Positions 17,251 to 26,500 of a stretch of DNA of 39,638 bases are shown here, piece by piece. Numbering within the stretch: the first letter of the stretch is position 1; every line of letters begins with the position of its first letter. The stretch lies in the NCBI GenBank assembly GCA_002753105.1, contig PDZT01000011.1, forward strand, positions 1-39,638, written 5' to 3'. A program made the translations under genes and the position numbers. The notes beneath the pieces are model-generated. The model did not search any database. It was given only the letters and a program-made list of their open reading frames with translations, and had not been told where the DNA came from. The stretch comes from Deltaproteobacteria bacterium YD0425bin50. Its GTDB lineage: Bacteria; Desulfobacterota; Desulfobacteria; Desulfobacterales; YD0425bin50.

Positions 17251-19269
17251 ATGAATGCTCGTGCACGAGCACAAAATTTTGATATAGAAACAGCATTAGA
17301 AATTATTCGTATAGCTAAAGCTCATGGTAAAAAAATGTATATTGCATTAAATATTCTGGTTCATGATCAAGAAATCAACAACTGTATTGAAATACTTGAA
17401 ATGGCTGAAGACCAGAAAATCGATGCCATTATTATTCAGGATTTGGGATTACTATACATAATCCGAAACTATTTTCCGAATCTGTCAGTTCATGCATCTA
17501 CTCAGATGTTTCTTCATAACAGTCTGCAAATAAACGCCTTAGTTGAACAAGGGATATCCCGTGTTATTTTACCTAGAGAACTTCGTATTGATGAAATCAC
17601 ACGCATTCGAGAAAAATTTGAAAATCGAAAATCGAAAATCGAATTTGAAGTGTTTATTCATGGCGCCTTGTGTTTCTCGTTTTCCGGATTATGCCTCGCC
17701 TCTTCATATCTCTACAAAAAATCTGGAAATCGCGGACTTTGTAAGCAGGTATGCCGGTTTGCTTTTGACGGTGGAAAGTATAAGTATCCATTTTCAATGA
17801 AAGATTTGGAAAGCCATACGTATTTTAGAGACTTGTTAAACTCAGGTGTAGATAGCCTTAAAATTGAAGGACGGTTAAGAAATACAGACTATATTGAGGA
17901 AGTGATTTCATATTACCGACAAGCACTTGATATGTATTCAGCATCAAAACCTATACCTAAACCACCTTCATGGCGGTATAACCGAAAAACCACATCAGGT
18001 TATCTGAAGGCTATCCCTTATAGTCAAATGATTTGTGATGATGACATCCCTTGGATTGGAGAGCATGTAGGAAATGTGATCAGCATACAAAACAGCCGAA
18101 TTCAAATTCGATTTGATACATCTGTTTTTCGTGGTGAACGGTTGCGTGTATTAACAGAACAGGGTGTTAAAATCCATGAATTTACACTACTTAATGTGAC
18201 GCAAAATATGTGTTCTGAAGACTTGAAACATACACGATGGGTACCAGATAACTGCAAAGTTTATCGTGTGGGTACAAGTCAAACGCCATCTCTGGGCATT
18301 TTTAAAAAGAGTTCATTACAACCAAAGCAATGTTCAGTTCAACTCCAGATCGACTATTCTAAAAGTACCTTACATATAACGTCATTGTTATTGGAAAATA
18401 AGCAATTCTGTTTATCCTATCATTTAGCAAGTGAAAACGCATACCCACAGGTTCCGGATTTTCGGATTCAGGACTGCTTTATGAAAGTGGATCAGTATCC
18501 ATTTCAAATTGAGTCTTTGTTCATAAAGCAAACGGATTCTCTTTGTGTCCCGATTCGTGAATTAAACCAGATTCGGCGAGATTTTTTTGAAAAACTCAAT
18601 AGATTTCGTCTCGATTATCAAATCCAAAAGCATGAGATGAGAAGGTCTGAAATACATCATGAATTTGAGAACATTAAAGAACATTACGCTACAGATATAA
18701 ATTTTATCCAGAAATATCCTGTGATTCCTTATGAAGACTGGATAACCAACAAACATCTGTATGACAATGCAGAGTCGTTATGGATTGAATTGCCTTTATT
18801 TGTCAGTGAATCCAATTTATCGACTGTTTTAAATGCGCTTGATTCTCTGATTAAAGATCAACGCATTAGATTGGTTTGTCATTCATTCGGCTGGATTGAT
18901 TATTTACAAACATACCTAAGTAAAGAACGTATTGTATCTGGTGGGTATGTGTATTGTCTGAATCGGTTTACATATCAATTTTTAAACAATCACGTATCTA
19001 CGATCCTGTTATCATCTGATTTTGATCCACTAGAACTCAATTCGCTTAGGTATTTTCAACATATAGGCATTGCTGAAGAAAATGGGTTACGCTTTTTTAT
19101 TACGAGACAAGACTTGCCTTTACATACCTACAAATTCAAAAGCTGCCAATTGTCTGTGATTCCGAGACAGGGTTATTGTGAAGTTGTAAACCCAAGATCG
19201 TGTCTTGATCATCGTTGCAGCTACTCATGTAATAAGCGTGGCTGTTTAAAAGGTAATTCCGTGGAGTAA
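17251..19269 (+). CDS. U32 family protein, RlhA/TrhP-like (probable RNA hydroxylation)
   Basis: U32 proteins of this size (RlhA type) hydroxylate RNA bases and bind an iron-sulfur cluster; some are called peptidases. The U32 signature is intact (EVFIHGALCFSFSGLCLAS), followed by RGLCKQVCR. The second half resembles the DUF3656-type extension, and the C-terminus is Cys-rich (SCLDHRCSYSCNKRGC). The coordinates use the first canonical start (ATG 17251), but family homology clearly begins earlier: the same frame encodes PELLAPAGSIAGFLAGLKAG from 17161, and the expected start falls near 17149, where the codon is CTA. No ATG, GTG or TTG exists in frame between the receptor stop (17104) and 17251. 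An in-frame 7-mer tandem repeat adds residues near 130. Confidence 0.85.
   Translation: MNARARAQNFDIETALEIIRIAKAHGKKMYIALNILVHDQEINNCIEILEMAEDQKIDAIIIQDLGLLYIIRNYFPNLSVHASTQMFLHNSLQINALVEQGISRVILPRELRIDEITRIREKFENRKSKIEFEVFIHGALCFSFSGLCLASSYLYKKSGNRGLCKQVCRFAFDGGKYKYPFSMKDLESHTYFRDLLNSGVDSLKIEGRLRNTDYIEEVISYYRQALDMYSASKPIPKPPSWRYNRKTTSGYLKAIPYSQMICDDDIPWIGEHVGNVISIQNSRIQIRFDTSVFRGERLRVLTEQGVKIHEFTLLNVTQNMCSEDLKHTRWVPDNCKVYRVGTSQTPSLGIFKKSSLQPKQCSVQLQIDYSKSTLHITSLLLENKQFCLSYHLASENAYPQVPDFRIQDCFMKVDQYPFQIESLFIKQTDSLCVPIRELNQIRRDFFEKLNRFRLDYQIQKHEMRRSEIHHEFENIKEHYATDINFIQKYPVIPYEDWITNKHLYDNAESLWIELPLFVSESNLSTVLNALDSLIKDQRIRLVCHSFGWIDYLQTYLSKERIVSGGYVYCLNRFTYQFLNNHVSTILLSSDFDPLELNSLRYFQHIGIAEENGLRFFITRQDLPLHTYKFKSCQLSVIPRQGYCEVVNPRSCLDHRCSYSCNKRGCLKGNSVE
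17620..17640 (+). repeat. in-frame tandem 7-mer inside the U32 gene
   Basis: GAAAATC is repeated three times (21 bp, so the frame is kept) and encodes most of ENRKSKIE between the barrel strand and the U32 signature. The same 7-mer repeat occurs intergenically at 10217-10236. Confidence 0.65.
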
Positions 19270-19286
19270 AGGTCGCCATCTTACTT

Positions 19287-20129
19287 TTAAATCTCTATTC
19301 CCAAATTTTTAAGCATCAAACGTAAAGACTCAGATAGGTGTCTCTCTTGCTCTAATTGTCTTTCTGCCTGTTCCGCGCGTTGTGTTTCATGTTCCGCGCG
19401 TTGTCTTTCATGTTCCGCCCGCTTCTTTTCTTCTTGATAAAAAGGAACAACAAACCCGCGATACACCTCATCTTCAACCATTTTTTCTAATGTCGGGCGA
19501 TCCCATAAATCTGAAATTCGAAATTGAAAACCGGGAAGAACTTGAGATTGAATAATATTTTTTTTTATGGGGATAGGAACATAGCGTTGATTCCTGCGCT
19601 TGTAAAATGCGGTATTTTTTCCTTTAGCATCTAATATGTAATACTCTTTAACTCCGATTCTTTCATATTCTTCTTTTTTTATCATGACATCTCTTATAAT
19701 TTCTTGAGGTTTGGAATCGGATAAGGATTCGACGCATACATCAAAAACACCTGAAAAAGAACGATCGTTCATACTTAAGCGAATTGGATTATTGTTTAGA
19801 ATAACTGCCATATCTGGCTTGCGAATAGTGGTCTTATAAGGAAGTGCTAATCGAAAACCAAACTCAAGTCCCATGGTTATACCTATCGGGTTTGTTTTTA
19901 GAAAAAATTTTAATACATCAGTAAACCATTCAAACATCAAATAACTTGCCGGGTCTGTCATTGGTTTTTCCTCCAAATAACCATTATTCCACTCGCATTT
20001 TATATCTGAATTTTCATAGTATTTTTCCCAATATTCTTCTTCAGAAACGTTAAGTTTTTCTAAAGGATGAGAAAGATCATCTTCCCACTCATCTTCTTGA
20101 ATATCGACTTGTCGCATAGGCTGTGTCAT
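19287..20129 (-). CDS. Uma2 family (DUF820) putative restriction-endonuclease-fold protein
   Basis: A 280-residue protein with a PD-(D/E)XK-like Uma2 core. The motif residues appear as Pro105-Asp106 (RKPDMAVI), Glu134 in VESLSDS, Asp147 and Lys151/152 in RDVMIKKEEYERIGVKEYYILD. The N-terminal 50 residues are very acidic. The C-terminus is a coiled coil with heptad-like copies of AEHERQR (about residues 239-262), and the DNA there is visibly repetitive. Uma2 proteins are widespread, often many per genome and often near repeats; their biological role is not established. The ATG is preceded by GGAG. The gene converges with the U32 gene with an 18 bp gap. Confidence 0.85.
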   Translation of the reverse strand: MTQPMRQVDIQEDEWEDDLSHPLEKLNVSEEEYWEKYYENSDIKCEWNNGYLEEKPMTDPASYLMFEWFTDVLKFFLKTNPIGITMGLEFGFRLALPYKTTIRKPDMAVILNNNPIRLSMNDRSFSGVFDVCVESLSDSKPQEIIRDVMIKKEEYERIGVKEYYILDAKGKNTAFYKRRNQRYVPIPIKKNIIQSQVLPGFQFRISDLWDRPTLEKMVEDEVYRGFVVPFYQEEKKRAEHERQRAEHETQRAEQAERQLEQERHLSESLRLMLKNLGIEI

Positions 20130-20198
20130 GTTGTATTCTCCATTTTATTATGCAGATGTCCCATTCTCTTCAACAGTTAATCTTTTTTTGGAATAACC

Positions 20199-20226
20199 CG
20201 GGTACAAAGATTTACCTCTGTACCCG
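20199..20226. other. isolated hairpin in a gene-free stretch
   Basis: CGGGTACA (20199-20206) pairs perfectly with TGTACCCG (20219-20226) around 12 bases. There is no T tail, so it is not a standard terminator. The 20130-20342 stretch holds no convincing gene. Confidence 0.4.
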
Positions 20227-20391
20227 AGTCGTTACTGAAAGTAAAAAAAATAAAAAATCAACAGGAACCGCAAAATTCAATCAAAAAATGGTATATACCA
20301 TGAGTATCCTGCAATTAATTCTTTTTCGCCTTCAACCCTCATGGGCGTATCTAAAGGTTGGGGGAGAGGTATTTAAAGCAACAATACGACA

Positions 20392-20531
20392 CGTCATTCC
20401 GGAGAAAATTGAAAAATGAATATTTTTCAATTTTAATCCGGAATCCAGAATATATGTATTTTGCAGATTCTCTGGATTCCGGGTTAAAAACAGAAAACCT
20501 AATCGGTTTTCTGTTTTTCCCCGGAATGACG
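20392..20531. repeat. 140 bp double-hairpin palindromic repeat (GTCATTCC/GGAATCCAG class)
   Basis: The ends CGTCATTCCGG and CCGGAATGACG are complementary, and the inner blocks AATCCGGAATCCAGA and TCTGGATTCCGGGTT are also complementary. Each half encloses its own long stem: a 13 bp stem of AAAATTGAAAAAT with a 4-base loop (20405-20434) and a 14 bp stem at 20486-20518. The ATTCC...GGAATCCAG arrangement is a common dispersed bacterial repeat. Confidence 0.75.
20486..20518 (-). terminator. probable terminator of the giant repeat-protein gene
   Basis: On the minus strand AAAAACAGAAAACC and GGTTTTCTGTTTTT form a perfect 14 bp stem with a 5-base loop, ending in T-rich sequence. It lies about 75 bp after the stop codon of the 2286-residue gene and within the repeat element. 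Confidence 0.5.
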
Positions 20532-20590
20532 GTTCCTTTTTTGTTCAATTTATTCAGTCCCCAACCTTTAGATACACGCCCAACCTTCAC

Positions 20591-23500
20591 TTACTCCACT
20601 TCTAAAGAATATGGCACAATATTGAACATCATGTCTTTGAAAATATCTCCACCTTGAGGCACAAAGCCAATGAAAAAGTCAAATTCTCCGGGCATTCCGT
20701 TCAGTGATCCTTTGTAAAAATCGACTGTTGTTGATAAACCAGCTTCAGATGACGAATACACTGGAAGCTCGCCTGCCTGATAGATGACAAATGGAGTGAA
20801 AAAATCATCGACTCTAAATATCCACATTGACGGATTGTTAGGAGATGTATAATACACTCCGGCAATGATATCGAATGGTTTTTCTCCTGCTGGAATATCA
20901 ACAGGGAAACTTAAATTCACCTGTGATTTCTGATCGATCTTGATTTTACTTTCATACCGTTCAACATTATCCACGACAATGCCTGAGTTAATTTGGCCTT
21001 GATTGGGTTTCTTGTTACCTTCGATATTGACAGTTGGGACGCTAACGTGTATCTGCGCTCTGCCTCTCTTATCCATACTATCCGTGACTGTAATCTGATA
21101 CACACCTGCTTTTTCAGGTGCTATATAACTGACCATATCTCCTTCAGGATTAGACAAACTCCCTGCTTCAACTGACCAGTTATACGGCGGCGCACCTTCT
21201 GTAACAGAAAAACTATAGGTTTCTTCTGGCTGCATAAATACTTTTTTGGGACTAATCATCAGTTCTGCATGCATAATCTGAACAACAGCCATCGCAGAAT
21301 TTCCAATAGAATCAGTTACAACCACATCATATCGACCCACTTTATCATACGATGTTGTCCATATTTTTTCCTGACTTCCATCTGGCCATGTATAAGGTTC
21401 AACGCCTCTGGCAATCGCAAAATTCACTTGTTCACCGATTCCTGCCATAACTCTGAATGGGCTGATTAATAATACGCCAGACACCTGAATTGTTGACTGG
21501 CTTTGATGTCCCATCGCATCCTGAACAGTGAGATAGTAAACCCCATTCTTTTCAGGTGCAATGTAACTCACCTGTGTCCCTTGTGTTTGACTTAAACTAC
21601 CCATGTCAACGACCCAATGATACGGAGACTGACCGCCGGTTACCGTAAATTGACTGGTTTCTGACGGGTTTAATACCACTTGAGTAGGTGTAAGTATGGG
21701 AAGTGATATCACTCTGATCAACGCGGTGGAGGATTTGTCTTCACTGTCGGTTACTGTTAATTCATATTCTCCTGTGATCACAGGCGGAATAAACGTAATT
21801 GTCGCACCTGTTCCTTGTATCTGGCCTGCTGTTGTTGACCATGTGTAGGGTGTCACACCTCCAAATGCGGTAAATTCTTTGATTTCAGAAGATTCAATGA
21901 TTACTGTTGCAATTATTGGTGTTAGTTGAATGTCCAAATAGACAGTAACCGTTGCATTCACTGCTTGTCCCTTACTGTCAGTTAAGGTTATTGCATATTC
22001 TCCGCCAACGTCAGGCGAAATATAGGTTACTTGACTGCCCTCATTAGATAACAACTTCCCGCCAGAAGCCGACCATGTGTATGCAGGTTTGCCGCCAGCA
22101 GCAGTAAACATAACATTTTCTCCTTTATTGAGAGAAATACTCGCCGGGCTGATAGTTAACAGTGTTATTGTGGTTATGTTGATATTCGCTGTTAGTGTCT
22201 GATCCAATGCATCCTTAACCGTAAGCGTTACATTTCCTGCCTCTTCTGGGGCATTATAATTCATGATCCCCTCTGTGGTGCTCACTTGAATTGTTCCGCT
22301 TGTAACTGTAGCAGTGTAAGGTGTTTTACCACCGGATACAGTGAATTCTTTGGATCCACCGGATTCTATATCGGCTGTCAATGGGGACAAGCTCAGACGG
22401 GAATATACTTTTACGCTCGCTGTCGTTTTATTTCCGATCTTATCGGTTAGCGTAATAGTACAATTATTTTCACCACAAGAGGTTGGGGCTGTGTATTCTA
22501 CAGAGGGTCCGCTATTGATGTCAAAACTTCCATTGTCAGAAGCCCAACTATACGGAGGTTCGCCTCCAGATGCAGTGAATGTCTGCACTTGTTGAGGTAG
22601 AAGTTCAGCTAAACCGGGTGAAATTGAAAGCCCAATTAAATTTTTAAATACAGCCGTAACAACTATGTTTTGGGACACGGTAATCGATTTTGTGGGCGTT
22701 GTCCCACTAAAACTTCCTTCCCAATAATCAAATCGAAACCCTTCTGCAGGTTCTGCTGAAATCGAGACAGATTCACCAAAACTGTATGTTGACTTAACCG
22801 GAGTGATAACCACTTGCCCGCTATTCGTGGGTGATGTTGACACAGTTACCGTATAATCAATTGGGGTAAAGACTGCTGTTACACTAGCGTTTTTTTCAAT
22901 GACGATAGATGTTCCAGTTAATTCACCTGTTACATCTCCAGACCATTTCAAAAATTTATACCCGGTATTCGGTACGGCTGACAAGGTTACTTTTGTTCCG
23001 CAATTGAATACAGAACCATAGGGTGAAGTGCTTACGGTTCCGTTATCTGCGCTTACAGTTAAGGTAAACTGTTTTAACTTAAACGCTGCATCAACCGTTT
23101 TATTCTCATTCATCACCAGCGTACAGCTTGTATTACTTCCAGAACATGCACCTGACCATCCCGTAAATTCATAACATGGAGAATTGGGAACCGCAGTTAA
23201 TGTAACGGAGTCTCCTTGATTGAAGCTTGTCTGGTTTGGTGATGCGGTAATACTTCCACCTGTGGCTGGATTCGCATTCAGTGTCAGTGTAGGTTGTACT
23301 GTTTTTTGAAAATTAGCGGTTAATACTGTGTCAGAATTCATCGTTACAGTGATGGAACTATTCGTGCCAGTTGCACCACCAGTCCACCCGGTAAATACAT
23401 ATCCTTCATTCGGAGTTACAGATAATGTCACTGACGTTCCGCAAGTGAATGTCGTTCCAGACGGTGATGGTGTTACGGTTCCATTTGTGGATGTTACGGA

Positions 23501-26500
23501 CAGCGAATAGGTTTTTATTGTAAAATTAGCAGTAGCCGATTTATTCCCATCCATAGTTAATTGGCAGGTAGAGGTTGAATTATTCGCACAAGCTCCAGAC
23601 CAGCCAGAAAAATGGTAACAACTTTCAGGAGTTGCTGTTAAAGTTACTATCGTTCCTTCAGTATAAGCAGTTTGGGTTACATCTCTTGAGATACAGCCTC
23701 CTGAGCCTGATGTTGTTGTCAAGGTATAGGTATCGGGCACAATTTCATCAAACTTAGCGGTTACAGCGGTATTGGAATTGATGATAAGTGTTTTTGTAGC
23801 ATCTGTTCCTGTAATTCCCCCAGACCAGCTAGTAAAAGAATAGCCGCTATTCGGTGTGGCAGTGAGTATAATTTGTTCATCACAGTCATACAAAGTCTTA
23901 TTGGGATTCTTCGTTACCGTGCCATTGGCAGCAGTGATTGTCAGGGTAAATGTCTTTTTGGCAAAATTCGCCGTTACCGATTTATTTCCAGTCATGGTAA
24001 CTGTGGTTGTTGCAGATGTGCCAGAAACATCTCCAGCCCAGCCTGAAAAATTATAACAGGTGTTTGGTGTTACCGTTAAAGTTACCGTTTCGCCACAGGT
24101 ATAACTGGTTTTGTTGGGTTCTTTGGTAACTGTGCCATTGGCTGCGGCTACACTTAGCGTGTAAGTGGGTTGAGTAAAATTTGCGGTTATCGTTTTATTG
24201 GCGGTCATGGTTACAGTTGTGCTTGTAGCTGTACCAGAAGCATCACCACTCCAGCCTGAAAAGGAATAACAGGTGTTGGGTGTTACTGTTAAGGTTACAG
24301 TTTCACCTGTTGTATAACTTGTTTTATCTGGTGATACTGAAATACTGCCTCCAGCAGTTGGGCTGGATATTTTGGTGAGGGTAAAGGTCTGAATTTGTGA
24401 AAAATTAGCAGTTACAGACTTGTTTGCAGTCATGGTAATTGTTGTACTCGTTGATGTTCCACTGGCATCTCCACTCCAGCTTCCAAATGAATATCCTGTG
24501 CTCGGCGTTGCAGTTAAGGTTACAGTTTCACCACAGGTATAGCTGTTTTTGTTTGGCTCTTTGGTAACTGTGCCATTGGCAGCAGTTACATTTAGGGTAT
24601 AAGTTGGCTGCGTAAAATTAGCAGTGACGGTTTTATTGGCGTTCATGGTTACGGTGGTACCTGTAGATGTTCCAGTGGCATCACCACTCCAGCCTGAGAA
24701 GGAATAGCAGGTGTTAGGCGTTACAGTAATCGTAACAGTTTCACCTGATGTATAACTTGTTTTATCTGGTGATACTGAAATACTGCCTCCAGCAGTTGGA
24801 TTGGGTATTTTGGTGAGGGTATAGGTCTGTATTTGTGAAAAATTAGCAGTTACAGACTTGTTTGCAGTCATGGTAATTGTTGTGGTCGTTGAAGTTACGC
24901 TGGCATCTCCACTCCAACTTCCAAAGGAATAGCCTGTGCTCGGCGTTGCAGTTAATGTAACAGTTTCTCCGCAGGTATAACTCGTTTTGTTGGGTTCTTT
25001 GGTGACTGTGCCATTGGCTGCGGTTACATTTAGCGTGTAAGTGGGTTGAGTAAAATTTGCGGTTACCGTTTTATTGGCGGTCATGGTTACAGTTGTACTT
25101 GTAGCTGTGCCAGAAGCATCACCGCTCCAGCTTGAGAAGGAATAGCAGGTGTTAGGCGTTACAGTGATCGTAACACTTTCACCTGATGTATAACTTGTTT
25201 TATCTGGTGACACTGAAATACTGCCTCCAGCAGTTGGATTGGGTATTTTGGTGAGGGTATAGGTCTGAATCTGTGAAAAATTAGCAGTTACAGACTTGTT
25301 TGCAGTCATGGTAATCGTTGTACTGGTTGATGTTCCGCTGGCATCACCACTCCAACTTCCAAATGAATAGCCTGTGCTCGGCGTAGCGGTAATGGTTACA
25401 GTTTCACCGCAGGTATAGCTCGTTTTATTGGGTTCTTTGGTAACAGTACCATTGGCGGCGGTTACGTTTAGCGTGTAGGTGGGTTGAGTAAAATATGCAG
25501 TTACAGTTTTATTGGCATTCATGGTTACAGTTGTACTTGTAGCTGTACCAGAAGCATCACCGCTCCAGCTTGAGAAAGAATAACAGGCGTTTGGTGTTAC
25601 GGTTAAGGTTACAGTTTCTCCGCAAGTATAACTCGTTTTATTGGGTTCTTTGGTGACTGTGCCATTTGAGGCAGTTACATTTAGCGTGTAGGTCGGTTGG
25701 GTAAAATTAGCGGTTACAGTTTTATTGGCGTTCATGGTTACGGTTGTACTTGTAGCTGTGCCAGAAGCATCACCACTCCAGCTTGAGAAAGAATAACAGG
25801 TGTTTGGTGTTACGGTTAGAGTTACTGTTTCATCGCAGGTATAACTGGTTTTATTTGGTTCTTTAGTTACTGTACCATTGGCTGAGGTAACGTTTAGTGT
25901 GTAAGTTGGTTGACTAAATGTAGCAGCAATGGAATGATTTGCGGTAACATTGCTAAATGTGTATGTGCTAACAGCACCGACAGAAACACCATCTACGGTT
26001 ACATCTGCAATTTGGTAACAGCTATTGGGAGTAATTGAGAATGATTGACTTCCGCCCTGAGCTACAGACACTGATCCAGATGGAGAAGTAGTGCCGCCAG
26101 TGTTGGCTGAGGCAGTAATTGTACTGCTTGTTTGAGGCAAATTTACTTTTAATATTTTGATTTTACAGCCGCTAAAACCGCCGGGAGAACCATAGGTGCA
26201 AGCGCAAGCCGTTCCAATTGTAGAATAAACAACATATAGCGAAGGAATTTCAGTATTTGGGTCGGTCTTTTTCACCAAATAGGCATCATGATATCTGTAT
26301 TGCCAATTATTTTTTGGATGTACCAAATAAGCAGATTCATTACTAATTTGTTGAAATTCCCAATTTCCTTGTTTATCTCCGATAATTAAATAAATATGAC
26401 CTTGAATACTCTGATTATAATCATATTGCATGGTTAAAATATAAATATTTGAATCTGTTACAAAAATATCCTTAGGCTGGTAAGATATTCCATTTGTATA

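Larger units (their letters stand above)
20343..20582. repeat. 240 bp outer inverted-repeat element containing a nested palindrome
   Basis: GGGCGTATCTAAAGGTTGGG at the left end and the reverse complement of the right end (20559-20582) agree except for a 2-base insertion and one G. A second palindromic element (20392-20531) sits between them, so this looks like an insertion into an older miniature element. Confidence 0.65.

Noticed and set aside
20607-20625. TGGCACAATATTGAAC as a second sigma54 promoter
   Set aside because: The -12 part lacks the GC, and it lies inside the 3' end of the giant gene with no gene properly placed downstream.
20123-20657. Three overlapping frames of 79-99 codons
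   Set aside because: They run through inverted repeats and a hairpin, have no consistent codon pattern, and overlap the end of the giant gene.
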